From Inonotus obliquus (Eukaryota; Basidiomycota; Agaricomycetes; Hymenochaetales; Hymenochaetaceae), in the NCBI GenBank assembly GCA_032164295.1, contig JAJHTX010000010.1:186001-250000 (forward strand): DNA of 64,000 nucleotides, given 5' to 3'. Below the pieces are notes generated by a model that was not told the DNA's origin, made no database searches, and saw nothing but the letters and a program-made list of their open reading frames with translations. Positions 34,665 through 45,456 of the stretch are shown here, piece after piece. Each line of letters opens with the position of its first letter. Position 1 is the first letter of the stretch. Position numbers and translations under genes: made by a program.

Positions 34665-36009
34665 TAAATGTGCGAGATCGCGTCCGGTACCGGAGGTACC
34701 GAGACGAGGGGTGTATGGTTTTAAGTGGGGGAGGGCTAATACGTGCCGGTACTTAACCAGTATGGTCACGGTACTTGTTGTCTATGAAAAGGGGGAGTTA
34801 ATGGATGGGCCGGAAGTGAAGGGTATGTGATTCTGGTATGAAAAGGACAGGTTAGAATGTGGAAAAACTTCGGTACAGGTCGGTATGGGAGAGAACGTAG
34901 CAAAACAAGAGTCTAATACCGTGGGAAAAACCTCGGTACAGGTCGGTACAGAAAGAAAGGGGTCGGTACCGTGGGAAAAATGTCGGTACAGGTCGGTACT
35001 TGAACGAATGGGTTCGGTATGTGCAGAAACGTTGTAAAACAAAAGCTCAGTACAGAAACGAAAGGTGGATGTGCAGAATACAAAGGATAACAAAATGTCG
35101 GTACCGTGGGAAAAACGTCGGTACAGGTCGGTACTGCAAGGAAACAGCTAGCATGGGGTGGTATAGCAAGAAACAGACTGGGGGAGGCTGGTGGCTGAGA
35201 GTGTTGACTGGACTGGGAAGGAAACCTGAGCCCTCACACGGGAGGCTAACTCTGAAGGTTCACTTGAGCAGAACTGGGATGGAACTTGAGACGAAGCTGA
35301 GATGAGACTAAGAAGGGGGTGAGGAAACCCGAGCTCTCACGCTAGAGGCTAGCTCCTAAGATTACCTGGAGAGCTACTACGTACAGGAGGAGATATTTAT
35401 ACTACTGTACCGTAGTTAGCTCATAAGTCCAAAAGGAGAAAGTAAAAAGGAAGATCAAAACAAAGAAAAATGTCATAAGAAGAATGAATACAGTAGAGCC
35501 ATCAGGGGGACAACAAGAAAGGGTTAGGTAGGACAAGATACCAATGAAAACGTAGCATATAGTACCCCTGGATGAAAAGTCCTCAGGACAAGAGATTTGA
35601 GCCCCTGCCAATTGATACCGACGCGTTCCTGGTGGTACCGGACCTGAAAACCTTAACGGATACTGACCCTGAGCTTTCCCAAAGAACCGGCATGCATAGT
35701 CCAACCATCAGGAATGAATACCAGAGAGGGAGATGTCCGATCTCTGTCATGAGAGCATGTCGAATTGTCAATTTGTCTCGGTACCGGGTTTCTCGGCACT
35801 CGGTACTCTCGGTATTCTCGGTACCGGGTTTCTTGGCGCTCGGTACCGGTACTCTCGGCGTTCGGTACTTCGAGAAATGGGACTGACGGTTTCTCTGGGT
35901 GTGCTGGTGGATACTGGAAGATGTAGATGGGACTGTACCGTAGCATGGGGTAAGCATAGAATGGGATACCGGGCTTGATACCGAGCTCAGCTGCACGTAG
36001 TTCTCTTCA
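34665..36009 (-). repeat. 5' LTR of the gag-only element
   Basis: 1345 bp. In element orientation it should carry the promoter. Followed by the target duplication GCGT at 36010-36013. Confidence 0.9.
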
Positions 36010-36527
36010 GCGTAAACGGCCGTATACGGCATACGGTCATGAGAGGATGATCAGGAGATATTTACTTCATTTGGCAGTTTACGGCTTGTTCGTCCGAGTT
36101 GAGGAGCATAGAACTGTTGGATATGCCTTTCATAACTCTTGGAAGTTGGAACCAACATAAAAACGCGCAATAGCGTATGAATCATCCCTTATACCGACAT
36201 CACCCGGCCCCGGCAACTTGAATTCACGAAACTTTCTGGTAGACATACCATTGAAATCAATGAGGATCCCATCCATTCTCTCGGGCAAGCATACTAAGCG
36301 TCTCGGAGCGACACAAGACCATACCCGATCAATAATTCTTGCTGTACCTCTCTTCGTTTCTTATGAATTCTTCTTGCTACCGTATATACGACCGTATTCT
36401 GTATACGCCCGCGGCATATCCGTACCCTGCTTGGAAATGAAGAATACGGTGTCGTAAAGTACGCGTCATATGCATAATGAACGTGAATTTTACGTGCGTA
36501 TCCGTATACGTACGCTTTCAAGCCCTA

Positions 36528-36683
36528 CTCACGGGTTTCCAAGGCCACAAGAAACTAAACTTTCAACGTCCCCCCAAACCGCTGTGAGTGACAGTATAGT
36601 ATATCAACTCTCGAGACGCCATCCATACAACATGTTATCCACTGATTGCCATGTTCTGATATGGTCCTTGAACGCAGTGTATG
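36528..36683 (+). repeat. Direct repeat B flanking the hAT-like element
   Basis: 156 bp homologous to 29874-30032; starts directly after the terminal CCCTA of the short hAT-like element and ends at GAACGCAGTGTATG. Confidence 0.75.
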
Positions 36684-37229
36684 TAGTTGTCACGGAGCAC
36701 AGGAGAAGTATGCCTATTTCTCTGGTTTTCAAGTTCCTATGACTTCGTCCAATGTTGCGGGTCACAGAAGGGATGTGCATCCGAGTGCGTGGCTCGGTAA
36801 AATCAAAACAAGGCTCTGGCTAGGGTTCCGCAGCGTAGCGTAAAGTACGGAAATGGGCTGTACGTATACGGAACGCTCTGTACTCGTATGAAGGAATAGG
36901 ACTTACTTTACGGATCTGTATTGCACGGTCCGTGTTCCGCATCAAGAAATCCAAATTTAGGCGTAAACGACCGCATACGGCCCATACGGCATACGGTCAT
37001 GTGATAGTGATCAGCTGCATGATCTGCTCTTCTCTCTCTTACCGCCATGTCTGATAATGGCGAGTCTCGTAGTTTATGATCGGTAACTCGTGGAGGGGTG
37101 AAACGTATACAAGAAGCATTGTCTGGCAAAGGAGCACCTCCGGCGCCACCTAAACCTGCCATCGGGCGTGTCTCCCAGTCAGTGGGGGTGTCATCTTTTA
37201 TACCTGATCCTGCACTGGTTAGGTCTCAG

Positions 37230-40200
37230 ATGTCTGCGGCGTCTCTCGAGGACTTGAGGGCGCGCACGGCTGACTCAGGATGGGATGTGCCATCTGACCA
37301 ACGTGTGGATACTCCGGCGGCGGATGTGCTGGAGAAACGACTCGGCAAACGCAAGGCGTCTAAGGACGCAGTGAAGGAAACGACAGCGCCCGCGAAACAA
37401 TCGTGGGATGAACAGATGGAGGTGGAAAGTCTTTCTGACGCACGGGCCATTGAAGCGGCCTACAACCAAACCTACGATTACGTGGGAGATGTGTTCGACC
37501 GGGTGGAAAAGGAGCTCCAGACCCCGGAAGGTGTAGCCGATTCCCCTGGTTCGCAGCCGGGCTCGGCAGCCCACAATTTCGAGCAAATGGGTTTCACGCT
37601 CGGCAAGGTCACGGCCATGGTTTTCTCGGCCATCTCCCAGTCACATGAGGATGGTCCGTTTGCGGCTAACGACGTCATGGACCGTTTTGGATGGGGTTTT
37701 TCCCACGGATACGACAAGGAGTGCCTACACCCAGGATCGTTCTCGGACGGACTTCGGCACTTGGCCAACGACTGCGCGCTCACGCCCGCGGTCTACCCGA
37801 CACATGGGAAGGACGTAGACCCATACAATTATGCGGTGCTGGATCGCCTCAAGCAGATGAGCGAGGAGCAGACCATAGTAAACCGGAGAGCGCGGGAGGA
37901 GGCGCTGGAGGTGGCTAAGCAGTTGGCCGTGATAGGAGAGTGGTTGAAGACGGTAGAACAGGGACGTCTGCCGGGTCCCGTCCACCAGACGGCCACAGGG
38001 GGTCAAGGACTCCAGGCGTCTAGGTGGGCACAACCTCCCGCTGTGCAGGGTGCTGCCCCGGGGGGAGGACAGCATAAAGCACCCCCGGTTACAACCCCTA
38101 TTCGACGCCCGGGTGTGCAGGTAGCGGCCCCCGGTGCGCAGGTTGTGCATAACGCTAACCCCCAACAGGTCCCACCTCCCAAGCCGAAGAACAAAGGCAA
38201 GGGAAAGGAGATCGAGGTTATTGATGTTGACGCCATCAACTCCTCCAATGAGGCTAAGGGCATCCCGGACCGTTACGTCCGGTATGTCCCTGCACCGGCT
38301 CCGGCTCCTTTCGTCCAGGTCACGCGGAAGAATGCGGGTAGCCACACGTATGCGCAGGCGGCTAACGCTGGCCAGCAGGGCGCTGAAGAGAACTACGTGC
38401 GGCTGAGCTCGGTATCGAGCCCGGTATCCCATTCTACGCTTATCCCATGCTACGGTACTGTCCCATCTACACCTTCCAGTATCCACCAGCACACCCAGAG
38501 AAACTGCCGGTCCCATTTCTCGAAGTACCGAACGCCGAGAGTACCGGTACCGAGCGCCAAGAAACCCGGTACCGAGAATACCGAGAGTACCGAGTGCCGA
38601 GAAACCCGGTACCGAGACAAATTGACTATTCGACATGCTCTCATGACATGGATCAGACGTCTCCCTCTCTGGTATTCATTCCTGATGGTTGGACTATGCA
38701 TGCTGGTTCTTTGGGAAGGCTCAGGGTCAGTGTCCATTAAGGTTTTCAGGTCCGGTACCACCAGGAACGTGTCGGTATCAATCAGCAGGGGCGCAGATCT
38801 CTTGTCCTGAGGACTTTTCATCCAGGGGTACTATATGCTACATTTTCATTGGTATCTTGTCCTCCCTAACCCTTTCTTGTTGTCCTCCTGATGGCGCTGC
38901 AATGTTCACTTTCCTTGTTACAATTTTCTTCAGACTTTTCTTTGTTTTGATCTTTCTTTCTACTTTCTCCTTTTGGATTTATGAGCTAACTACGGTACAG
39001 TAGTATAAATATCTCCTCCTGTACGTAGTAGCTCTCCAGGTAATCTTAGGAGCTAGCCTCTAGCGTGAGGGCTCAGGTTTCCTCACCCCCTTCTCAGTCT
39101 CGTCTCAGCTTCGTCTCAAGTTCTGTCCCAGTTTCGTCTCAAGTGAACCTCAGGAGTTAGCCTCCCGTGCGAGGGCTCAGGTTTGCTTCCCAGTCCAGTC
39201 GACACCTTCATCTACCAGTCTCCCTCATTCTGTTTCTCGCTATACCACCCCGTGCTAGCTGTTTCCTTGCAATACCGACCTGTACCGACGTTTTTCCCAC
39301 GGTACCGACCCTCTCGATTCCAGACAAGAACACATTCCCCCCGACATCTAGCTGATCCAGCACCCCTTTCTACCATTCCTTTGGCTCTCTTTACATCCCC
39401 CTTCTACAGACAACAAGTACCGTGAGCGTACTGGATAAGTACTGCCTCATTTGGCCCTCCCCGTATTCTTATACCATACACCCCTCGACCGGTACCTCCG
39501 GTACCGGCCGTGATCTCGCACATTTAGCGCCGGCCCGAACAGAGTGGTCCCTAAGAAGAAGAAGACCACCATAAATGACATCCGGATCCGGAAGGCCAAG
39601 ATCGCCACTACTCTTGGCTTCACCATCAAACCGCGCCCCTCTCTTTCACGGGAGGAGGCATACGTTATTGCTCGGTCGACTAAGCCTAGCCCTACGAAGG
39701 GTGGCCCATTGACTGTCCTTAAGGCGAGCTGGTCTCTTAAAGGGCTTCTCGTCATTGACGTAACGGCACGTCCGGACGTGACAGACATGGGAGCGGAGTG
39801 GGCTGAGGCTCTACAGGCCAAACTTAGGACGACATCGGACGCTATGACGTCAGTGGAGTTCACTCCCTTCACGGAGTCGTTCCAATTTATCGTCCCGGGA
39901 TTCCCAATCCTAAACCCCACGACGAAACAGATCCACACCCCGGCGGAAATCGCAGCCGAACTCTGCTTATCTAATGCGGTCTTTAACAAATTCCCGTTCA
40001 CAGAAGCTCCGCACTTTATGGGCCAGCCTGTAACTCTCCAAGACAAGCTCAACCGTAACCGTTCAGCCACGGCAGCAATCATAGTAGCAGTATCGCATCC
40101 GCTGAAAGCGAAGGAGGCGATTTTCCACAACAATGGAATCGTCCACTGTTCTATTCGTTACTATGGACGGAACCAGTTCGCAGTCGAACCCAAGGCGCGG

Positions 40201-40461
40201 ACAGGCCCAATCCAATGCAAGAAATGCTACCGCTATCGTCATAGCGACCAAGATTGCACGGAGCTGTATAGATGTGCTCGTTGCGCAGAGCCGCACCAGA
40301 CAGAGTTATGCGAGAACAAGTGCGCGGACTGTACAAACGTGACGTCATGTACACACGTGGTCAAATGCGCGAACTGCCGCGGAGCGCACCGGGCCGATTC
40401 TCCGAACTGTCCCAAGAAGCCTACGAACGTTAGGCGATCGTCCTCCCCTCCTACCTATTAA
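37230..40461 (+). pseudogene. LINE ORF1, split by a solo LTR
   Basis: The frame is open from about 37086; the first ATG is 37230. It reads through to 38383, where a solo LTR lies, and resumes at 39531 in the same frame once the LTR and one GCGC duplication are removed (QQG then AGPNRVVPKKKK). The N-terminal part is Pro/Ala-rich with a coiled region. The C-terminal part (40216-40410) carries Cys/His zinc knuckles such as CKKCYRYRHSDQDC and CANCRGAHRADSPNC, which bind nucleic acid. The stop TAA overlaps the ORF2 ATG. The N-terminus is uncertain: an ATG at 37048 lies in another frame. Confidence 0.75.
38384..39526 (+). mobile_element. Solo LTR inside LINE ORF1
   Basis: 1143 bp, starts TGAAGAG and ends CACATTTA, so it lies in the opposite orientation to the full element at 30184-36009. 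Flanked by the 4-bp duplication GCGC (38380-38383 and 39527-39530). It is a shorter variant lacking part of the CGGTAC-rich block. Confidence 0.9.
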
Positions 40462-43400
40462 TGAAGGGACAACTCAAAATTGTATCTTATAACGCTGGGC
40501 GTTCGGGCATATCTTTATTCATGGCTCAACATCTTCTACAGCAAACACATTTTTCAGCGTGGGATTTGGACATATGGTGTATCCAGGAGATACCTCATAT
40601 AAAGGTGGGAACAGTGCGCACTACTGGGGAGCGGGAGATATCGGCGATGGGTGCACCACTTTTTGAAGCGCATACGATGGTCCTGGCTAAAGGACAAAAT
40701 CCGTGGGTGGGCATAGCGATTCCGAGAGGCATACGCTGGTCACAGCACGATGACGTTCCAGACGAAACCATGGTACATGCGGAGCTACACGTCGGCACAG
40801 GTAATCTGCACGTTTTCTCCGTCTATTGTCCCCATCTCACACATCGCACTACGTGGGGTGCTACGGTTGCGCGCTTTCGGCGAGGTTTCCCGGAAGGATC
40901 AATCATTGCTGGGGACTTCAATGCGAAATCATACTGGTCAAACAGGAGACTGACGGGCCGGGCAGTGATAGAGCGGGACAATTTCTTTACCGGATGGTTG
41001 GACAATCACCCAGAATTCACATACGCGGATGACCCGGATATGATAACGTGTCACGGCAAACGGCTTGGTTCAGGAACTCACCCGGATGCTATCCTCTTTA
41101 CCCCGGCGTCCCTGCCAGATCTGCGCCAGACGTGGAAGATTCACCCACATATTGTGAAGAAAGGTCACCACTGCATCATTACAGCGGACCTATCCAACTG
41201 GAGTAATCGAGCCAGTCTCGAGCGTATGGGCATCCCAAACGACAAGGCTGATCTGTGGGCAGCCGAGCTGGAATACGCGGTTCCCCCTGGGTTCTGGAAC
41301 AGCCAACCTACAAGTGGGCAGGCCGTGCTTTCATGGTTCGCTCAATTGTTCACAAGCGCGAAGCAGGCTACAAGCTGCCTCACGTATGAAACGGTTTCCC
41401 AGCGCAAGGCGAGGTGGTGGGATAAGGAATGCGATCGAAGAATCGAGGAAGGCGCGCCGGACTTACTGTACTGGCTCCGCAACCGGAGGTGGGAGTGGTA
41501 TCACACACGAAGGGACGAAGCAGGCAATGTCATGCCATGGAAGTTCCACAAGACTGGCCTACCCAGGCGACAGACCAACATTCCAACTTTAACGTCTCCT
41601 TTCCGCGCAGTCCGACACGTGGAAATTGCAGAGGCGTTTCGACAACACTACTTCCCCACTCGGGACATAGTGAGGGACGAGGAGGGGGAACGCCTCACGT
41701 CCCAAGAACAACAGCGGCCTTTCTCGGAAAGCGAGGTGCTGTCGGCGCTTAAGGGAATTCCGCCCAATAGCTCCCCGGGCCCCTCAGGTGTGACCTTCTA
41801 CGCGATTAGCCCTGCGGTACGGCGACACGTTGGATGTTTCACAAACATGTTCAATGCGATGGTACGTTACGAGGTTTACCCTTCGGAGTTTAAACGTTCT
41901 ATAGTGGCTATGGTACGTAAACCCAAACCCTACCCCCTGGACTCCCCGAGGGCGTATAGACCAATATGCGTGGAGGAAGTGTTGGCCAAACTCTTTGAGC
42001 GTATAGTTGCGGAACGACTACAGGCGCTGGTATACCGCCACCCGGCATTCGACCGCCGACAATATGGGGGCAGACACGGCGCATCTGTCATGACGGCCTG
42101 GCATGCCCTGATGTCTAAGATTGGTAACCTAGAAGCTCACTACACGTTGGTCGGCTTTGATATCCAGGGATTTTTCGACTGTATAGAGTCGGCCCACCTG
42201 AGGAAAGGACTGGACCTTCTTGGAGTCCCAAAGTCGCTCAACAACACTATCATGCAGTTCATGAAACAGCGTACGATCGCCTTTTCATTCAATGGACAGC
42301 GATCGCAATGGATGCAGAAACCAGATGTAGGAGTTCCCCAAGGATCACCCATGTCTCCTGTCCTAGCGAACATAGCTGCTAATACCGCGCTACGCTTACT
42401 GACGAACCGTTCTCTCATGTTCTACATGGATGATGGGCTCCTACTAACTATGGGCAACAACGCATTCGCGGTGGCCAGAGAGACCCAAGACGGTATGCAG
42501 CAAGTAAACGACGCGCTCATTCGCATTGGGCTTCAAATCGATAAGGCATCCATTCAGGGTGTAGCACTGGGAAGGAGCCGAATGAGAGCGGGTGGAAGGA
42601 CAATATCATCAACCCCGATCCAGCTAGGCGAGGACAGAGTGGAATGGGCCAAGCCGGTGATCAAATGGCTGGGAATCGAGATGACAGACTATCGCGGTTT
42701 CCGGCCGCACGTCGTGTCACGGCTAAACGCAGCTAAACATACGTGGAACGCTTTACGCTGGCAAACGCGGTCTACAACTGGGCTCCGCCTCAAGGCGATG
42801 CGCAGGTATTACCAGAACATCCTCCTCCCGGTTTTGACATGGGGGGCACCTATCTGGATGACTCAGCAGCCGGAACTCGTTACAATGCTCGACGGCATTC
42901 ACCAGAAGGCGCTACGCGATATAGGCTCATGGTTCCCCATCACGCGAACGGACATCATGGAGGCACTGGCGGGTATTCCCCCACTCATGCTCAACATGGC
43001 TTATATAACGGAGACGCAGAACACGACGATAGACGCTCATCGCCTAGGATCACCCCCGATCCCAGAAGCATACATGCGCAGTATTGTGCCGCGCCCCATG
43101 GTTCCAATGCTACCCTTCCCGAGATCGGAGTATAGGGCGGTGTGGCAGCGGATGACTGCAAGGGTGGTATCCTTGATGCCCAGAGGACTTCCACCGCAGG
43201 TGTGGGTATATTCTTCGGATCAGCCGAGAAGAGCGGAGGTATGGACGGTGGTTGGTCGGGAGTTGATGGAGAAACAAGTTGCCTATCAGGCGACGGAGGA
43301 CATGGACCAGTTCTGTTTAATTCTGGTTTCACTGGTTAAATTTCTTTATGGCCATTTGGCCCATCCTTTTGTTGATTTCGGTTTTCCTATTGAGGTTCCG

Positions 43401-44015
43401 GTCTTTATCCCTATAGAGTTTCGTGCAGATTTGATCTCCCCAATCCCTTCGTCTCTCGCGATCATTGAACAGATAGTTGCGGCACTTGCCCAAACTAACG
43501 TTTTTCTTTATTTCAGACCGTGGCCAGCTAGACTGTTCCCGGTCAAACCTCCGCTGGAGGACGATGAGTACATGTTATTCCCGGCTGCTACTGTGGAAGG
43601 GCTCCGGGTATCTGCAAGAGCGGTGATGCTCCATGCCTGGAAGGAGACGTTGGCTGCGAATGGTGCTCACACGCACCATACCATAGAAACTCCTGCGCAA
43701 AGGGAGCTCCTCCGCAGAGTTCGTTTCTCTCCAGTACACATCACTCACGCCAACATTTCTCGTACTGGCGAAACCACAGCCCTCCGACTACTAGCAGGCG
43801 TTGCATCAGTTGGGGAGTTCCTCAGTCGCATGTTCAACGATGAACACCCGGACTGCGATACATGCGGAGAATTGGATACCATCCGACACTGCCTCTTGCA
43901 GTGTCCTAGGGGAAGACAGGCGTTCCCGCGCGCCCCTTCGCTCAACTGGTTCCACCAGTTCCACAACATCTTATCGTCCAAGGAGGCGCTTATTCAAATA
44001 TTCAAACCCCCATAG
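40461..44015 (+). CDS. LINE ORF2: endonuclease and reverse transcriptase
   Basis: An intact frame of 1184 residues. The N-terminal 240 residues are an APE-type endonuclease: LKIVSYNAGRSG, WCIQEIPH, AGDFNAKSYWSN near residue 150, and HHCIITADLSNW. Reverse transcriptase motifs follow: YRPICVEEVLAKLFERIVAE, VGFDIQGFFDC near 567, GVPQGSPMSPVLANI near 630, MFYMDDGLLL near 655 and KWLGIEMT. The C-terminus has a CDTCGELDTIRHCLLQC zinc motif. No RNase H domain is obvious. It nicks target DNA and primes reverse transcription there. With the YMDD and endonuclease residues present, it looks functional, though ORF1 is broken. The ATG overlaps the ORF1 stop as TAATG. Confidence 0.9.
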   Translation: MKGQLKIVSYNAGRSGISLFMAQHLLQQTHFSAWDLDIWCIQEIPHIKVGTVRTTGEREISAMGAPLFEAHTMVLAKGQNPWVGIAIPRGIRWSQHDDVPDETMVHAELHVGTGNLHVFSVYCPHLTHRTTWGATVARFRRGFPEGSIIAGDFNAKSYWSNRRLTGRAVIERDNFFTGWLDNHPEFTYADDPDMITCHGKRLGSGTHPDAILFTPASLPDLRQTWKIHPHIVKKGHHCIITADLSNWSNRASLERMGIPNDKADLWAAELEYAVPPGFWNSQPTSGQAVLSWFAQLFTSAKQATSCLTYETVSQRKARWWDKECDRRIEEGAPDLLYWLRNRRWEWYHTRRDEAGNVMPWKFHKTGLPRRQTNIPTLTSPFRAVRHVEIAEAFRQHYFPTRDIVRDEEGERLTSQEQQRPFSESEVLSALKGIPPNSSPGPSGVTFYAISPAVRRHVGCFTNMFNAMVRYEVYPSEFKRSIVAMVRKPKPYPLDSPRAYRPICVEEVLAKLFERIVAERLQALVYRHPAFDRRQYGGRHGASVMTAWHALMSKIGNLEAHYTLVGFDIQGFFDCIESAHLRKGLDLLGVPKSLNNTIMQFMKQRTIAFSFNGQRSQWMQKPDVGVPQGSPMSPVLANIAANTALRLLTNRSLMFYMDDGLLLTMGNNAFAVARETQDGMQQVNDALIRIGLQIDKASIQGVALGRSRMRAGGRTISSTPIQLGEDRVEWAKPVIKWLGIEMTDYRGFRPHVVSRLNAAKHTWNALRWQTRSTTGLRLKAMRRYYQNILLPVLTWGAPIWMTQQPELVTMLDGIHQKALRDIGSWFPITRTDIMEALAGIPPLMLNMAYITETQNTTIDAHRLGSPPIPEAYMRSIVPRPMVPMLPFPRSEYRAVWQRMTARVVSLMPRGLPPQVWVYSSDQPRRAEVWTVVGRELMEKQVAYQATEDMDQFCLILVSLVKFLYGHLAHPFVDFGFPIEVPVFIPIEFRADLISPIPSSLAIIEQIVAALAQTNVFLYFRPWPARLFPVKPPLEDDEYMLFPAATVEGLRVSARAVMLHAWKETLAANGAHTHHTIETPAQRELLRRVRFSPVHITHANISRTGETTALRLLAGVASVGEFLSRMFNDEHPDCDTCGELDTIRHCLLQCPRGRQAFPRAPSLNWFHQFHNILSSKEALIQIFKPP

Positions 44016-44150
44016 ACTCAGGTTTTTGTATGCGCAGCTCCGGCTGTGACGTTTTCCTGACGCCTGTGGTCGTCATTTATCCTCTTCTTTTCGGGAACAG
44101 TTTTGTCTTCTCTTGACATTTTCCTAAACGTATTGTTGGTCTGAGTTTTG

Positions 44151-45011
44151 CTCGCCAAAGATGCGTCTATGCGGCCTTCGGGCATACACTAGTTCACTAT
44201 GTTGGTTTTCTTACTCTGGCGGTCCAGTTGCTTTGTCCTGGGAATTTGTAAGCCTTAGGCTAATTTATTATATATCAAATACAATTTGTTTGTTAGTGAT
44301 CTGCTCTGTCCATGACATGCCGCAGCTCCTTGTTCTCTCCCACATGCTGCTATCTTCTCGTTGGCATGTCCGCAAGGCTAGGGTCACTGTGAATGCTCTC
44401 AAAAGGTAAGTAGTAGCTTTTTTATTGAACAGAATGGACATTGTTTTACTGATATTATTCCACATTGAAGATCATGTATCCATCACATCGTGTTCGCAAC
44501 ATTATCTCTCTGGTCATCCTGATCGCACGTTGCAGACCCGGTGTTTGGTAGTAAGAGGTGTTGGCATATGTGGCTGGAAGGTGCGTAGTCACATCACACA
44601 GTCCACATGAAGTGGATGCTCATGGCATATTGCGTTGCAGAACATGAGTCTTGGAGAGACACAATGCACGTCGCATTGCAGAACATGAGCCACAGTCGAA
44701 AAGCGATGCACTTCGACACTATCTTAAGGAACTACCACCCGACTCACCTTCCTTTCTTCGAAAAGGTCTTACTCCTGCACAACGCAAACTCTCAGACTAC
44801 TTCACTCTTTTCAATACCTCGCTATTCTTTGTGTGGGCTGCCCGTGAGTCTAACTGACCCTTCTGCTCGCTCTAATTGATACTTATCTTAATAATTAGTC
44901 ACTGAAGACTCAAGGTCATCACTTGAACATCGCTTTGCAGCTCGGTATCCTTCAAGTACTTCAGCAAAGGACCAGAGCCATTGAAACATTGTAATCGCTA
45001 AGGGTGCAAAT
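44151..45011. other. hAT interior, degraded
   Basis: Between the LINE and the hAT dimerisation region only short broken frames are seen, for example around 44320-44410 and 44600-44860. This is probably decayed transposase sequence, but no conserved catalytic motif is recognised. Confidence 0.4.
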
Positions 45012-45456
45012 ATGGATACTGTCCAAAACGATGATGCTCTATCCCCGTCCAAGAGCATGATATTTGCTTTCATGGCAGGTTATGGCAGTGAGGAGGATAC
45101 TATTCCATTAGATGAACTCGACACTTACTTCAGTGTGAAACGCAAAAAGTCTTGGGATGCTGGAGAAACAATTCCATGGTGGTCCGCACGCCGTGCTCAG
45201 TTTCTGCACTTGTCAAAGTTTGCGTGTGAGATCCGTGCCATTCCAGGTGAGTCGAAAACTTTCTTCTTGACATAATAATATGTGGAATATATAATTGATG
45301 ATCTTTGCAGGCTCCTCAGTCGCCGTCGAACATGTATTCTCGGGAGGCAGAGATACTATTGCACTCCGTCGTGCCCGTCTGGGGTCAGAGACCATCACAA
45401 CCCTTATGCTGGTGAAACAATGGCTACGTTCGAAAGACAGATCACACACTTCTTAA
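45012..45456 (+). pseudogene. hAT transposase C-terminal dimerisation region
   Basis: Two exons, 45012-45246 and 45310-45456, join through a GT..AG intron. They encode LDELDTYFSVKRKKSWDAGE, PWWSARRAQFLHLSKFACEI and then GSSVAVEHVFSGGRDTIALR with a C-terminal MLVKQWLRS. This is the hallmark hAT dimerisation module. The N-terminal BED finger and the catalytic domain are missing, so the protein cannot transpose DNA alone. Confidence 0.85.

Larger units (their letters stand above)
30184..36009 (-). mobile_element. Gag-only LTR retrotransposon, very recent
   Basis: Two 1345-bp LTRs (30184-31528, 34665-36009) flank a 3.14-kb interior. A perfect 4-bp duplication GCGT occurs at 30180-30183 and 36010-36013. 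Read on the minus strand, the LTR starts TGAAGAG and ends CACATTTA. Two bases inside the interior end lies TGGAGCCCACGGCGAGGG, a good tRNA primer site. The only long coding region is gag-like; no protease, reverse transcriptase, RNase H or integrase motif is present, so another element must supply these. Only two differences between the LTRs were found by eye (30528/35009 and 30673/35154). Confidence 0.9.
30033..36527. mobile_element. Short hAT-like element, split by an LTR retrotransposon
   Basis: Left part 30033-30183 and right part 36014-36527 resemble the ends of the hAT element at 36821-45653. The left part shares GCAGCGTA, ACTTACTTTACG and the stretch AAATCCAAATTTAGGCGT, followed across the LTR element by CATACGGCATACGGTCATG. 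The right end has GTATACGTACGC and a terminal CCCTA. Without the LTR element it is about 0.67 kb and encodes no transposase, so it is non-autonomous. Its terminal bases are more diverged than those of the larger hAT, and no 8-bp duplication is seen. Confidence 0.6.
37030..44150 (+). mobile_element. LINE (non-LTR retrotransposon), Tad-like
   Basis: Two ORFs: ORF1 with CCHC zinc knuckles and ORF2 with an APE-type endonuclease, reverse transcriptase and C-terminal zinc motif. This layout is typical of Tad-like LINEs of fungi. Ends are approximate: the left end lies just after the hAT subterminal homology near 37010, and the right end is somewhere past the ORF2 stop. No poly-A tail is obvious. 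ORF1 is interrupted by a solo LTR. Confidence 0.75.

Noticed and set aside
37098..38810. 570-codon frame as one protein
   Set aside because: Its last 140 codons are LTR sequence read through from LINE ORF1; the target duplication marks the junction.
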